A stretch of DNA of 64,000 bases from Methylobacterium haplocladii (GCF_007992175.1 NZ_BJZT01000005.1:186001-250000); one strand, 5' to 3'; counted from the stretch's first letter, positions 11,223 through 20,730 are shown. Made by a program: numbers and translations. Notes: generated by a model not told the origin, from the letters alone.

Positions 11223-11894
11223 ATGAAGCAGAAGACCGCAGGGACACCCCACCGGATCGAGCGGCGCGGGCTGGTGCTGATCCTGTCCTCGCCCTCAGGC
11301 GCGGGCAAGACCACGCTGACGCGCAACATCGCCAATGCCGGCGGCTGGAACCTGGAGCTCTCGATCTCGGTGACGACCCGGGAGCGGCGACAATCCGAGA
11401 TCGACGGCCAGCACTATCACTTCATCGATCGCGAAGCCTTCGACGACCTGCGCGCCCGCGACGACCTTCTCGAATGGGCCGAGGTTCACGGCAATTGCTA
11501 CGGCACGCCGCGCCGCGCCGTGGAGAAGGCCCTGGCAAGCGGCCGGGACATGATTTTCGACATCGACTACCAGGGCACCCGTCAGGTCCGGGAGCGCCTG
11601 CAGGCCGACGTCGTCACCGTCTTCATCCTGCCGCCGAGCTTTTCGGAGTTGCGTCACCGCCTCGAACGCCGGGCCGAGGATTCGCCGGCTACCATCGAGA
11701 AGCGCCTCGCCAACGCCCGCAACGAGATGCAGCGCTGGGAGGAGTACGACTACGTCATCGTCAACGACGACCTCGATGAGTCCTTCCACGCGTTGGAATC
11801 GATCCTCGCCGCCGAACGGCTGAAGCGCGTGCGGCGCACGGGGCTCAGCAGCTTCGTCGACGCCATGCTGGCGGAGCCCGCGAGCCTCGTCTGA
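11223..11894 (+). CDS. gmk: Guanylate kinase
   Basis: Guanylate kinase phosphorylates GMP to GDP with ATP. The 223-residue protein has the P-loop SSPSGAGKTT at residues 22-31, the GMP-binding segment with TTRERRQSEIDGQHYHF, and the IDYQGTRQVRE segment. The start at 11223 is preceded by AAGAGA; an alternative TTG start at 11193 would add a charged tail. It lies 36 bp after yicC and is probably co-transcribed. The sequence TGAATTTTTTT between the two genes has no hairpin before it, so I do not call it a terminator. Confidence 0.96.
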   Translation: MKQKTAGTPHRIERRGLVLILSSPSGAGKTTLTRNIANAGGWNLELSISVTTRERRQSEIDGQHYHFIDREAFDDLRARDDLLEWAEVHGNCYGTPRRAVEKALASGRDMIFDIDYQGTRQVRERLQADVVTVFILPPSFSELRHRLERRAEDSPATIEKRLANARNEMQRWEEYDYVIVNDDLDESFHALESILAAERLKRVRRTGLSSFVDAMLAEPASLV

Positions 11895-12006
11895 GGCCGC
11901 GTGCGTTCGGCCGGCGCGCGTTCCCACATCGCCGATCGGATGAGGCTGTTCCGGAGACGCGGCGCACTCCCCTCCCTCGTGGCTAAGGGCCGGACGGGTC
12001 CGCCCG

Positions 12007-12258
12007 TCAGTACTCCTGGCACCAGCGGGGGGCGTCCTCGGCCGTGATTCGGCAGCCGCGCACGATCTCGCTCTCGATGAGCGAGCAGGCATTCGCGGCG
12101 TTGCAGGGCGGGCGCGTCGCCGGGGAGACCTCGAGGCAGCGCTCGACGAGGCGTGCCGCTTCCCTGCGTCCGATCTCGGCCTGGCACGATTCGGCGCGGG
12201 CCGCGAAGGGGCTGGCGGCGAGCACCGCGACGGCTGTGGCGACAACGGCGATCTTCAT
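12007..12258 (-). CDS. Small exported cysteine-rich protein
   Basis: This 83-residue protein starts with a Sec signal peptide (MKIAVVATAVAVLAASPFAARA, cleavage after ARA). The mature part of about 60 residues contains six cysteines, an even number that suggests three disulfides in the periplasm. A GGAG element lies about 10 bases before the ATG. It is divergent from hslO, with 264 bp of shared upstream region. I do not recognise a family. Confidence 0.6.
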   Translation of the reverse strand: MKIAVVATAVAVLAASPFAARAESCQAEIGRREAARLVERCLEVSPATRPPCNAANACSLIESEIVRGCRITAEDAPRWCQEY

Positions 12259-12522
12259 CGCGGGGGAACTCCGGGCAGAGCGTGATGCGAGGGCCGCGTC
12301 GTTCGCGATCCGGCGCCCGAAGAAGCACGGCGCGGCACGCCTGTCATTGACGCGCCGTCTCAATCGGCTCGCAAAGCCCTGCGCCTCCACCCATATCCTC
12401 GACGCGCGCCGGATTTGCGCGCGCCGCCCGCCCCCCGCTATGCACGCCGCGATTCGCCGCCCGCCCGCGCGTAGGGCTGTGTGCCATGCACGATCCGGTT
12501 CGAGCCGGCCCACGGAGACATC

Positions 12523-13539
12523 ATGAGTTCAGGACAGGCCCCCGTCACCTCGGCTGCCGCCATGGAAGGCAATGACGATGCGCTCCTGCCGTTCACGGTG
12601 GAGGCGCTCGACCTGCGCGGCAGCGCCGTGCGGCTCGGGCCGTCGATCGACACGATTCTGCGCCGTCACGGCTATCCCGATCCGGTGGCGCGGCTGCTCG
12701 GCGAGGCGGCGGCACTGACGGCGCTCCTCGGCGCCTCCCTGAAATCGCAGGGGCGCTTCCAGCTCCAGACCAAGACCGACGGGCCGGTCGAGATGATCGT
12801 CGTCGATTTCGAGGCACCCGACCGCCTGCGCGCCACGGCCCGCTTCGACGAGGCCCGCGTCACCGCACTCGGCGCGAAGGCCAAGGCCGCGGACCTGATC
12901 GGCCACGGGCATCTCGCCATGACCATCGACCAGGGGCCGAGCCAGAGCCGATACCAGGGCGTCGTCGCCATGGAGGGCCAAGGCCTGGAAGAGGCCGCGC
13001 ACCAGTACTTCCGGCAGTCCGAGCAGATCCCGACGCGGGTGCGGCTCGCGGTGGCGGAGCAGGTCGAGGGCGGCGGGAGCCGCTGGCGCGCCGGCGGCCT
13101 GCTGATGCAGTTCCTGCCGTCCTCGCCCGAGCGGATGCGGCAGGCCGACCTGCCGCCGGGGGACGCCCCGGAGGGCCACGCCCTGCTCGACGAAACGAAC
13201 CTGCCCGAGGACGATGCCTGGACCGAGGCGCGCTCGCTCGCGGGAACGGTAGAGGACCACGAACTCGTCGATCCCGCGGTGTCGAGCGAGCGGCTGCTCT
13301 ATCGCCTCTTCCACGAGCGGGGCGTGCGGGTGTTCGATGCGCAGCCCCTCGTCGAGCAATGCCGCTGCTCGCGCGAGCGGGTGCTCGGCATGATCCGGTC
13401 GTTCTCGGAAGCCGAGCGCCGCGACATGGTCGCCGACGACGGCAAGATCGGCATCACCTGCGAGTTCTGCTCGCAACGCTACGTCGTCGATCCGGCCGAG
13501 GCCGAGGCGGCGCCGGAATCCCCGGAGCGCCTGCACTGA
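12523..13539 (+). CDS. hslO: Hsp33 redox-activated chaperone
   Basis: Hsp33 is a cytoplasmic holdase switched on when oxidation releases its zinc. The 338-residue protein carries the four zinc ligands as CxC (Cys280 and Cys282, in CRCSRERV) and CxxC (Cys313 and Cys316, in CEFCSQRY), exactly the family arrangement. The start at 12523 follows a GGAG site. The N-terminal extension of about 25 residues before LPFTVEALDLRG is slightly longer than in E. coli. It is transcribed alone, opposite to a small exported protein. Confidence 0.95.
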   Translation: MSSGQAPVTSAAAMEGNDDALLPFTVEALDLRGSAVRLGPSIDTILRRHGYPDPVARLLGEAAALTALLGASLKSQGRFQLQTKTDGPVEMIVVDFEAPDRLRATARFDEARVTALGAKAKAADLIGHGHLAMTIDQGPSQSRYQGVVAMEGQGLEEAAHQYFRQSEQIPTRVRLAVAEQVEGGGSRWRAGGLLMQFLPSSPERMRQADLPPGDAPEGHALLDETNLPEDDAWTEARSLAGTVEDHELVDPAVSSERLLYRLFHERGVRVFDAQPLVEQCRCSRERVLGMIRSFSEAERRDMVADDGKIGITCEFCSQRYVVDPAEAEAAPESPERLH

Positions 13540-13679
13540 CGGGGGTGTGATCCTACCTGGATTCGTTCCATGCTACGGAACGGATCATCGGCCGACGCAC
13601 CGGCCCTCGCCCCGATCTTGCTCGCCTCGATCTTGCAAGAGGGCCTCCGTGCCGGATCCGCGAGCGAGGCTTGGATCGC

Positions 13680-15503
13680 ATGACCGACCTTCACCCTGTG
13701 ATTGCAGCCGTCACCGAGCGGGTGGTCACGCGCTCCCGCGACACGAGGCGCGCCTATCTCGACCTGATCGACCGCGAACGCGAGGCCGGCGTCCACCGCC
13801 CGATGCTCGCCTGCGGCAACCTCGCCCACGGCTTCGCGGCGTCCGGCGAGGACAAGAAGGCGATCATCGCCGGCCGGGCGATGAACATCGGCATCGTCAC
13901 CGCCTACAACGACATGCTCTCGGCCCATCAGCCCTACGGACGCTACCCCGAGCAGATCAAGCTGTTCGCCCGCGAAGTGGGGGCGACGGCGCAGGTCGCG
14001 GGGGGCACCCCGGCCATGTGCGACGGCGTCACCCAGGGCCAGCGCGGCATGGAGCTGTCGCTGTTCTCGCGCGACGCCATCGCCCTCTCGACGGCAGTGG
14101 GCCTGAGCCACGGCATGTTCGAGGGCGCGACGCTGCTCGGCATCTGCGACAAGATCGTGCCCGGCCTGATGATCGGCGCCCTGCGCTTCGGCCATCTGCC
14201 GATGATCCTGATCCCGGCGGGCCCGATGCCCTCGGGCCTCGCCAACAAGGAGAAGCAGCGCATCCGCCAGCTCTATGCGGAGGGCAAGGTCGGCCGCGCT
14301 GAGCTCCTGGAGAGCGAGTCGGCCTCCTATCACGGGGCCGGCACCTGCACCTTCTACGGCACCGCCAATTCCAACCAGATGATGATGGACGTGATGGGCC
14401 TGCACATGCCCGGCGCCTCGTTCATCAATCCCGGCACGAAGCTGCGTCAGGCGGTGACGCGTGCCGCCGTCCACCGGCTCACCGAGATCGGCTGGGGTGG
14501 AAACGACTATCGCCCGCTCGGCCGCTGCGTCGACGAGAAGGCGATCGTCAACGCCATCGTCGGCCTGCTCGCCACGGGCGGCTCGACGAACCACGCGATC
14601 CATATCCCGGCCATGGCGCGCGCCGCCGGCATCGTCGTCGACTGGGAGGATTTCGACCAGCTCTCGGGCGCGGTGCCGCTGATCGCCCGCGTCTACCCGA
14701 ACGGTTCGGGCGACGTGAACCATTTTCACGCGGCGGGCGGGATGTCCTACGTTATCGCGTCGCTGATCGATGCCGGCATGCTGCACGACGACATCCTGAC
14801 GGTCTCCGGCGCCAGCCTGCGCGATCACGCCCGCGATCCGAAGCTGTCCGGTGACGACCTCGTCTACGAGGACGCCGTCGCCGACAGCCTCGACGACACC
14901 ATGCTCCGCAAGCCCGCCAACCCGTTCCAGCCGGACGGGGGCATGCGGCTGGTCAAGGGCAACCTCGGCCGGGCCACCTTCAAGACCAGCGCCGTGACCC
15001 CCGAGCGCCGCACGATCGAAGCCCCGGCCCGCGTCTTCTCCGACCAGGACGACGTCATCGCCGCCTTCAAGGCGGGCGAGCTGGAAAAGGACGTCGTGGT
15101 CGTGGTCCGCTTCCAGGGTCCGCGCGCCAACGGCATGCCGGAACTGCACAAGCTCACCCCGCCTCTGGGCGTATTGCAGGATCGCGGCTTCAAGGTTGCG
15201 CTCGTCACGGACGGCCGCATGTCCGGCGCCTCGGGCAAGGTGCCGGCGGCGATCCATCTCAGCCCCGAGGGCGTCGGCGGCGGCCCGATCGGCCGCATCC
15301 GCGACGGCGACGTCATCCGGCTCTCGGCCGAGGACGGCGTTCTCGAAGCGCTGGTCGATCCCGCCGAGTGGAACTCGCGCGAAGAGGCGCATCCGCCCGC
15401 TGCCGGCCTCGGCACCGGCCGCGAGCTGTTCGCCTTCATGCGCCACGGCGCCGACGGGGCGGAGCAGGGCGCGTCCGCGATGCTGGCGGCGGCTGGGCTG
15501 TGA
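13680..15503 (+). CDS. edd: 6-phosphogluconate dehydratase
   Basis: Edd removes water from 6-phosphogluconate to give KDPG, the first committed step of the Entner-Doudoroff pathway, using a [4Fe-4S] cluster. The 607-residue protein contains the IlvD/Edd signatures [28 protein letters not shown] and [17 protein letters not shown] chose the ATG at 13680, three codons after a TTG that could also start. eda follows after 130 bp occupied by a palindromic repeat, so the two genes form one pathway unit and may share a transcript. Confidence 0.96.
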   Translation: MTDLHPVIAAVTERVVTRSRDTRRAYLDLIDREREAGVHRPMLACGNLAHGFAASGEDKKAIIAGRAMNIGIVTAYNDMLSAHQPYGRYPEQIKLFAREVGATAQVAGGTPAMCDGVTQGQRGMELSLFSRDAIALSTAVGLSHGMFEGATLLGICDKIVPGLMIGALRFGHLPMILIPAGPMPSGLANKEKQRIRQLYAEGKVGRAELLESESASYHGAGTCTFYGTANSNQMMMDVMGLHMPGASFINPGTKLRQAVTRAAVHRLTEIGWGGNDYRPLGRCVDEKAIVNAIVGLLATGGSTNHAIHIPAMARAAGIVVDWEDFDQLSGAVPLIARVYPNGSGDVNHFHAAGGMSYVIASLIDAGMLHDDILTVSGASLRDHARDPKLSGDDLVYEDAVADSLDDTMLRKPANPFQPDGGMRLVKGNLGRATFKTSAVTPERRTIEAPARVFSDQDDVIAAFKAGELEKDVVVVVRFQGPRANGMPELHKLTPPLGVLQDRGFKVALVTDGRMSGASGKVPAAIHLSPEGVGGGPIGRIRDGDVIRLSAEDGVLEALVDPAEWNSREEAHPPAAGLGTGRELFAFMRHGADGAEQGASAMLAAAGL

Positions 15504-15515
15504 GGGCGCAAGCCC

Positions 15516-15603
15516 GTCATTGCGAGCGCAGCGAAGCAATCCAGGGTCGCACACGCAACGGCAGCGCGTTGGCCCCGGATCGCTTCGCAGCGCTCGCAAT
15601 GAC
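15516..15603. repeat. Interspersed palindromic repeat family A, copy 1
   Basis: This 88-bp inverted repeat has ends GTCATTGCGAG and CTCGCAATGAC and lies in the edd-eda gap. Inside the ends, GCGAAGCAATCC pairs imperfectly with GGATCGCTTCGC. A second copy with the same ends is at 20594-20683. In RNA it would fold into a long hairpin between the two cistrons. Confidence 0.8.
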
Positions 15604-15633
15604 GCCAAGATGGATCTGACGAGGAGACGCTTC

Positions 15634-16248
15634 ATGGCCAACGACATCGACGCGCTGATGCGCTCAGTCCCCGTGATCCCCGTTCTCGTGATCGAGGACG
15701 TGGCCCATGCCGCGCCGATCGCCGAGGCGCTCGTGGCCGGCGGCCTGACCGCGCTGGAGGTCACGCTCAGGACGCCCGCCGCCCTCGACGTGATCCGCGA
15801 GATGTCGCGGGTCGCGGGTGCGGTGGTCGGCGCCGGCACGGTGCTGAACCCGAAGGATCTCGACGCGGCGCTCTCGGCGGGAGCCAAGTACATCGTCAGC
15901 CCCGGCCTCACGGCGCCGCTGACGGAGGCCGCCCAGAAGAGCGGCGTGCCCTACCTGCCGGGCGTCGCCAACGCCGCCGACATCATGCGCGGGCTCGACC
16001 ATGGCCTCGACCGCTTCAAGTTCTTCCCGGCCGAGGCCTCCGGCGGCCTCAAGGCGTTGAAAGCGCTGGCCGCCGTGTTCGGCCGCGTCCGCTTCTGCCC
16101 CACCGGCGGCATCACCGAGGCGACGGCACCCGAATGGCTCGCGCACGAAGCCGTGCTCTGCGTCGGCGGGAGCTGGGTCGTGCCGGCCGGCGTGCCGGAT
16201 GGGGCCGCGATCCGCAGGGCGGCGGAGGCCGCGAGCCGGTTGCGGTAA
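15634..16248 (+). CDS. eda: KDPG/KHG aldolase
   Basis: Eda cleaves 2-keto-3-deoxy-6-phosphogluconate to pyruvate and glyceraldehyde 3-phosphate. The 204-residue protein shows the Schiff-base lysine Lys129 in DRFKFFPAEASGG and the catalytic Glu42 in ALEVTLRT. The start at 15634 follows a strong GAGGAG site 7 bases upstream; an in-frame ATG at 15610 is possible but has no ribosome binding site. It follows edd and completes the Entner-Doudoroff branch. Confidence 0.95.
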   Translation: MANDIDALMRSVPVIPVLVIEDVAHAAPIAEALVAGGLTALEVTLRTPAALDVIREMSRVAGAVVGAGTVLNPKDLDAALSAGAKYIVSPGLTAPLTEAAQKSGVPYLPGVANAADIMRGLDHGLDRFKFFPAEASGGLKALKALAAVFGRVRFCPTGGITEATAPEWLAHEAVLCVGGSWVVPAGVPDGAAIRRAAEAASRLR

Positions 16249-16428
16249 CCGTGCTGCACTGCGAAGACGAGTAAAGCTGAAAATACGTTCATATTTACAA
16301 GAGTTCTGCTGTCGATGCGGCCAAGCTTGCATCTGTTGTATCGATTGAAACCAATCTTCAAAAAACAACGAAACCCTTTTCGTATGTCCGACGTTTCGAA
16401 CCGCGTTGTGAACTCGGAGGAACGTTTG

Positions 16429-17568
16429 ATGAAGAGACTTGCTGTTGGCTTGGCAGCATTGCTGCTGAGCACGTCCGTCTACGCCCAGCAGGGTGGTGGC
16501 GCGGCCGGTGCAGGCGGTGGCGCGGGCGGTGGTGCCGACAAGTCCGCCATGGGTGGCGGTCGCAGCGGTGGCGGTGCCGGTGGTGCGGCGGCCTCCCGTG
16601 GTGACGGTGGGGGCGCATCGCAGGGCGCACGCGGCGGCGACAAGGCCGACAGCGGCGGCGCGATGGGCCGTCAGAGCGCCGGACGCGACGGCGGCGAAAC
16701 CGGCGATGCCAAAGGCGGCGGCAAGCCGGCGGCGAGCGAGCGCAGCGACGCCGGAGCACGGGGCGACCGCTCCGGTCGTGGCGATCGCGCCGAGCGCGGC
16801 GGCCGGGGCGACCGCTTCGAGGGCCGCAGCAACAGCCGGGTCGACATCCGCACCTCGTCGCGGACCGACCGTTTCGACCGCGGGGGCCGTGGTGGACGCT
16901 TCGTGGTGATCGGTGGACAACGCGTGGTCTACGGCTCGCCGGAATATCGCCGCCTCGTCGTGACCGAGCGCAGTGGCGGCGGCATCCGCGGCAAGCGCTA
17001 CGTCACCATCCGCGGCCAGCGCGTGATCTACGGTTCGCCGGAGTATCGCCGTCTGATCGTGACCGAGCGCAGCGGCGGCACCCGTGAGCGCTACGTGACG
17101 GTCCGCGGCCAGCGTGTGCTCTATGGCTCGCCCGAATATCGCCGTCTGTCGGTGAATGTCGGTGTCGGCGGCCGAGGCGGCTACGATCGCACCAGCGTCT
17201 CCAGCCGGACCAGCGTCACCACCCGCGAGCGCGACGGGTTTCGCGGCGGTCGTGACGACAATGGCGGCCGCGGCGCACGCGCCGACCGCAACGAGACCGG
17301 TAAGGGCATGACCCGCGGCGGCAACGACACCGGCATGAAGAACGCCGGCAACGACGCCAAGTCCGGCGGCGGCATGCGCAATGCCTCCGACAAGGGCGAC
17401 ACCGGTGGCGGCATGCGCAATGCCGGCGGCGGTAACGCCGGTGCCGGCGAGGCTGGTGGCGGCCGCGGCGGTTCCATGGGCGCCGGCAGCGGCGGCTCGA
17501 TGGGCAAGAGCGGTGCCGGCGGCAACGCCGGTGGCGGCGCGGGCGCCGGTGCAGGCGGCCGCAACTGA
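16429..17568 (+). CDS. Exported glycine-rich protein with three tandem repeats
   Basis: The 379-residue protein begins with a Sec signal peptide (MKRLAVGLAALLLSTSVYAQ). The mature protein is extremely rich in Gly, Ala, Arg and Asp. Near residues 155-245 it holds three repeats of about 32 residues, each with the core GQRVxYGSPEYRRL followed by VTERSGG in the first two. Flanking regions are Gly/Ala low-complexity. A GGAGG site precedes the start and a strong terminator follows. The upstream 180 bp is AT-rich compared with the surroundings. The family is unknown to me; a secreted or cell-surface structural role is a guess. Confidence 0.75.
   Translation: MKRLAVGLAALLLSTSVYAQQGGGAAGAGGGAGGGADKSAMGGGRSGGGAGGAAASRGDGGGASQGARGGDKADSGGAMGRQSAGRDGGETGDAKGGGKPAASERSDAGARGDRSGRGDRAERGGRGDRFEGRSNSRVDIRTSSRTDRFDRGGRGGRFVVIGGQRVVYGSPEYRRLVVTERSGGGIRGKRYVTIRGQRVIYGSPEYRRLIVTERSGGTRERYVTVRGQRVLYGSPEYRRLSVNVGVGGRGGYDRTSVSSRTSVTTRERDGFRGGRDDNGGRGARADRNETGKGMTRGGNDTGMKNAGNDAKSGGGMRNASDKGDTGGGMRNAGGGNAGAGEAGGGRGGSMGAGSGGSMGKSGAGGNAGGGAGAGAGGRN
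16893..17160 (+). repeat. Three in-frame coding repeats (GQRVxYGSPEYRRL)
   Basis: Three adjacent units encode near-identical GQRV(V/I/L)YGSPEYRRL segments, each preceded by (R/Y)(F/Y)V(V/T)(I/V) and spaced by about 32 codons. The DNA of the units is also similar, so they probably arose by duplication. Confidence 0.8.
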
Positions 17569-17597
17569 GCCTGCCGCTCAGGCATATGGACAAAGGG

Positions 17598-17627
17598 GAG
17601 GGGCCGGAGACGGCCCCTCTCTTTTTG
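17598..17627 (+). terminator. Intrinsic terminator after the glycine-rich protein
   Basis: A perfect 9-bp GC stem, GAGGGGCCG with CGGCCCCTC, closes a GAGA tetraloop and is followed by TCTTTTTG. It lies 30 bp after the stop codon at 17568. Confidence 0.88.
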
Positions 17628-17662
17628 TACGTGGGCACGGCGGGTCTGGCAGACACCCAGCC

Positions 17663-17770
17663 CCTCATGCTGAGGTGCGAGCGTAGCGAGCCTCGAAGCA
17701 CGGCCGCGGCTCATCCAAGCTACAGCGACGATCGTGCTTCGAGGCCGCTGCGCGGCACCTCAGCGTGAGG
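17663..17770. repeat. Interspersed palindromic repeat family C, copy 1
   Basis: The inverted repeat has ends CCTCATGCTGAGGTGC and GCACCTCAGCGTGAGG, with inner arms GCCTCGAAGCACG and CGTGCTTCGAGGC. A related copy with CCTCACCCTGAGGTGC ends lies at 46596-46705. It sits between convergent genes and encodes nothing recognisable. Confidence 0.75.
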
Positions 17771-17859
17771 ACTGTTGGGAATGGCAAAAGCGTCGCTGTC
17801 GGACAGGCGCTGCGCCATGGCCGTCACGGCGCGTTATGCGCCGAAAGCGAACTCGTCCC

Positions 17860-18429
17860 TCACACCTTCAGCACCGGCTCGTTGACGTCGCCACTGCCGC
17901 GCTGGGCCAGATAGTCCGGCTGGAACAGGCACATGCGTACGGCGTCACGATAGCGGCCGTTGACGAAGAACTCGTCGCGCAGCACGCCCTCCGGCTTGAA
18001 GCCGCAACGCTCGTAGATCCCCACGGCGCGGGCGTTGTCCTTGTCGACATGCAGGTAGAGCTTGTGGATGTTGAGCACGCTGAAGGCGTAGTCCATGGCG
18101 ATCCGGGTCGCCTTCCAGGCATAGCCGCGCCCCTCGAATCCGGGATGGATCGCGATCTGGAACTCACAGCGCCGGTGCAGGTGGTTGATCTCGACGAGCT
18201 CGATCAGGCCGGCCGGCTCGTCGGCGTCGGTGGCGATGATGAAGCGCCGCTCGGTCTGATTGTGGATGTTGCGCTCGTAGAGCTGCTGGAGTTCGGCGAA
18301 GGACTCGTAGGCCTCTTCGAACCAGTAGCGCATGATGCTGTCGTTGTTGTTGAGCTGATGCACGAAGCGCAGGTCCTCGCGCTCCAGCGGCCGCAGCTTC
18401 ACCGCCCCAGCCGAACGCCGCGCACTCAT
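17860..18429 (-). CDS. speG: Spermidine N1-acetyltransferase-like GNAT protein
   Basis: The 189-residue protein is colinear with SpeG. It has KLRPLEREDLRFVHQLNNN near the N-terminus, then MRYWFEEAYESF, ELVEINHLHRRCEFQI and the acetyl-CoA loop GFEGRGYAWKA, and ends with EFFVNGRYRDAVRMCLFQ. SpeG moves acetyl groups from acetyl-CoA to spermidine and spermine. The start codon overlaps the argE stop by four bases (ATGA), so translation is coupled. The C-terminus after QPDYLAQ differs from E. coli. Polyamine specificity is inferred from similarity. Confidence 0.88.
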   Translation of the reverse strand: MSARRSAGAVKLRPLEREDLRFVHQLNNNDSIMRYWFEEAYESFAELQQLYERNIHNQTERRFIIATDADEPAGLIELVEINHLHRRCEFQIAIHPGFEGRGYAWKATRIAMDYAFSVLNIHKLYLHVDKDNARAVGIYERCGFKPEGVLRDEFFVNGRYRDAVRMCLFQPDYLAQRGSGDVNEPVLKV

Positions 18430-19595
18430 GCCGCGCACTCCGCCAGCAGCCGTTTCATGAAGGCCTCGCCGCGCTCCAGTTCGGCGAGGGTGATGAACTC
18501 GTCCGGCTGGTGGGCCTGGTCGATCGAGCCCGGCCCGCACACCACCGTCGGCAGCCCCGCGCCTTGGAAGCGTCCGGCCTCGGTGGCGTAGGACACGGAG
18601 ATGGTCCGGTTGCGCCCGGCGAGGCGCAGCGCCAGCGTCTCGGCCTCCGAGCCGGGATCCGGCGCGAGCCCCGGCACGGCGACCTCCTCTACCGTCTCGA
18701 CGCGCCCGAAATCGCCGTAGCGGTTGAGCCGGTTGGCCGTCACCCGCTCGGTCGCCTCCGCGAACAGGCGGGGGATCTCGGCCATGTCGAGGTCGGGCAG
18801 GCCACGAAACTCCCAGTGGAAGCTGCAGCTTTTCGCCAGGATGTTGCGGGCGGTGCCGCCCGCGATGGTGCCGACATGGACCGTCGTGGCCGGCGGGTCG
18901 AACCGGCCGGAGGCGTCGCCCCGGGCGATCATCGCGTCGGCGATCCAGTTGAGCTCGGATACGAGATCGGCCGCGGCCGCGACGGCGTTCGCGCCGAGCA
19001 TGGGCTTCGAGGAATGCGCCTCGTGGCCGTGCACCACCGTGTCGTAGGTGACGACGCTCTTGTGGGCGTCCGCCACCTCCAGTCCGGTCGGCTCGCCGAC
19101 GATCACCGCGCCGGGCCGTGGAAGGTCGATCCCGAAACGGGCGATGGTGTCGAGCACGCCGAGGCAGCTGATCTCCTCGTCGTAGGAGAGCAGGATGTGG
19201 ATCGGCCGCTTCAGCGCGGTCGCCATGGCGTCGGGCACCAGCCCGAGGGCCAGCGCATCGAAACCCTTCATGTCGACGGAGCCGCGGCCATAGGCGCGCC
19301 CGTCATCGACGCGGAGGGCGAACGGGTCGGAGGTCCAGGCCTGCCCCGTCACCGGCACCACGTCGGTATGGCCCGAGAGCACGACGCCGCCGTCGACCGT
19401 CGGCCCGAGGGTCGCGAACAGCGCCTGCTTGTCGCCGGCCGCGTTCGGCACGCGGACATAAGGCGCGCCCCAGCCGTCGAGATAGTCGGCGACGAAGTCG
19501 ATCAGGGCGATGTTGGACTTCGAACTCTCGGTGTCGAAGGCCACCAGGCGTTCGAGCAGTTCGAGCGTGGTGTAGCGGCGTCCCTCAGTCGTCAT
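18426..19595 (-). CDS. argE: Acetylornithine deacetylase (M20 peptidase family)
   Basis: ArgE hydrolyses N-acetylornithine to ornithine in arginine synthesis; it is a dinuclear zinc enzyme of the M20 family. The protein shows the metal-binding GHTDVVP, the ligand Asp in GSVDMKGF, the catalytic and ligand glutamates in LSYDEEISCLG, VGEPTG, and a C-terminal HQPDEFI. I take the ATG at 19595 (389 residues), just after the apaG stop codon and next to a GAGG element; an ATG at 19622 would add 9 residues and overlap apaG. It overlaps speG by 4 bp. A related N-acyl diaminoacid deacylase activity cannot be excluded. Confidence 0.87.
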   Translation of the reverse strand: MTTEGRRYTTLELLERLVAFDTESSKSNIALIDFVADYLDGWGAPYVRVPNAAGDKQALFATLGPTVDGGVVLSGHTDVVPVTGQAWTSDPFALRVDDGRAYGRGSVDMKGFDALALGLVPDAMATALKRPIHILLSYDEEISCLGVLDTIARFGIDLPRPGAVIVGEPTGLEVADAHKSVVTYDTVVHGHEAHSSKPMLGANAVAAAADLVSELNWIADAMIARGDASGRFDPPATTVHVGTIAGGTARNILAKSCSFHWEFRGLPDLDMAEIPRLFAEATERVTANRLNRYGDFGRVETVEEVAVPGLAPDPGSEAETLALRLAGRNRTISVSYATEAGRFQGAGLPTVVCGPGSIDQAHQPDEFITLAELERGEAFMKRLLAECAA

Positions 19596-19599
19596 GACC

Positions 19600-19992
19600 T
19601 CAGTGGACGCTGCGGCGGACATGCGGCGAGTCGAGCGAGAAGGCCGGGATTTCCGCCTCGAAACTGTCGCCGCCGATCACCGTCATCGTGTAGCTGCCGG
19701 CCATCAGGCCGTCCGGCGTCGTGAGCGGGCAGCCGCTGGTATAGCTGAACGATTCACCTGGTCCGAGGAAGGGCTGCTTGCCGACGACGCCGGCCCCGCG
19801 CACCTCCTGGCAGGAACCGTGCCCGTCGATGATGCGCCAGTGGCGCGAGCGCAGCTGTACCTTCTCGCTGCCGTTGTTCACGATCTCGACCGTATAGGCA
19901 AAGAAGTAGCGGCTCTCGCCGGGTGACGATTCTTCCTCGACGAAGCGAGGCTCGACGGTCACGCTGATGCCGCGGGTCTCGGCCTTGTACAT
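19600..19992 (-). CDS. apaG: ApaG domain protein
   Basis: This 130-residue protein has the full ApaG core: [16 protein letters not shown] near the start, [22 protein letters not shown] in the middle, and [24 protein letters not shown] with a C-terminal [18 protein letters not shown]. ApaG proteins have an immunoglobulin-like beta fold and bind pyrophosphate-type ligands; the physiological role is unsettled. argE starts right after it, so apaG-argE-speG looks like one minus-strand operon. Confidence 0.93.
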   Translation of the reverse strand: MYKAETRGISVTVEPRFVEEESSPGESRYFFAYTVEIVNNGSEKVQLRSRHWRIIDGHGSCQEVRGAGVVGKQPFLGPGESFSYTSGCPLTTPDGLMAGSYTMTVIGGDSFEAEIPAFSLDSPHVRRSVH

Positions 19993-20058
19993 CGCCGGAA
20001 AACTCTCCCTGGCAGGTCGGGCAGGCCGCGACGCGACAACCGCTTTGCCTCGTGGTAC

Positions 20059-20553
20059 GTGGCGCCCGGATTCCCGTCAATCGCGGCGAAGTACGTCGGA
20101 GTTCTCTTGGGCAACGTCCCGTTTCAGGCCCTGCCAACACGGGTTGCCGACGCCTCGCTGCCCTATCTGCTGGGCTCCGGACTCCTGCTCGCGTCGACCG
20201 CCCTGTTCGTCTGGCAAGCTCCGGTCCGCAACGGTCCCGCAGCCATGGCCCTCGCCATCGCGATCGCCCTCGAAGCGGCGTCGCGGCTCGCGGCCGAGGC
20301 GGTGTCCCGCCGCTCCGGCGTCGAACTGGCGATGCGCGGACTGCCCTCGCTGGTGCTTCCCCTCGGCGCGATGCCGGGCCTCGCCGTCCTCGTGCTCGCG
20401 CTGCTGCCGCTGCTCGGCCCCGGCCGCTTTCCGGTCGTGGCAACCCTGCTCGCCGGCATGATCGCGATGGGCGCGCTCGCCCGCTTCTCGCTGACCCGTA
20501 GCGTGCTCGTCCTCGCCAAGGCGGAGCCGCCTGCTCCGCCGGCGCAGGCATAG
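20059..20553 (+). CDS. Hydrophobic membrane protein, unknown
   Basis: The 164-residue product is very hydrophobic, with about four membrane segments ([58 protein letters not shown]) and a short Pro/Ala tail. The annotated GTG start at 20059 has no clear ribosome binding site. Codon use fits the chromosome. I do not recognise the family; it is divergent from apaG and followed by a palindromic repeat. Confidence 0.5.
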   Translation: MAPGFPSIAAKYVGVLLGNVPFQALPTRVADASLPYLLGSGLLLASTALFVWQAPVRNGPAAMALAIAIALEAASRLAAEAVSRRSGVELAMRGLPSLVLPLGAMPGLAVLVLALLPLLGPGRFPVVATLLAGMIAMGALARFSLTRSVLVLAKAEPPAPPAQA

Positions 20554-20593
20554 GCCGGGCATGTTTCGTCCGATGTCGTCCCCCACCTCCGCC

Positions 20594-20683
20594 GTCATTG
20601 CGAGCGCAGCGAAGCAATCCAGGGCCACACCCGGAACGTCGGCGCGTCGGCCCTGGATTGCTTCGCCTGCGGCTCGCAATGAC
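20594..20683. repeat. Interspersed palindromic repeat family A, copy 2
   Basis: This 90-bp inverted repeat has the same ends as the edd-eda copy (GTCATTGCGAG and CTCGCAATGAC) and inner arms GCGAAGCAATCCAGGGCC and GGCCCTGGATTGCTTCGC that pair perfectly. It lies between a membrane protein gene and the dCTP deaminase gene. Confidence 0.82.
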
Positions 20684-20730
20684 GGAGACCGAAGCGGCCC
20701 GGATCTCGCCGGCCCAGACAAAGTCGTCAC

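Noticed and set aside
13479..15911. Very long minus-strand open frame (810 codons) across edd
   Set aside because: It is antisense to edd, which has clear family motifs and codon bias; the translated frame is rich in Arg, Gly, Ala and His with no domains, typical of GC-rich shadow frames.
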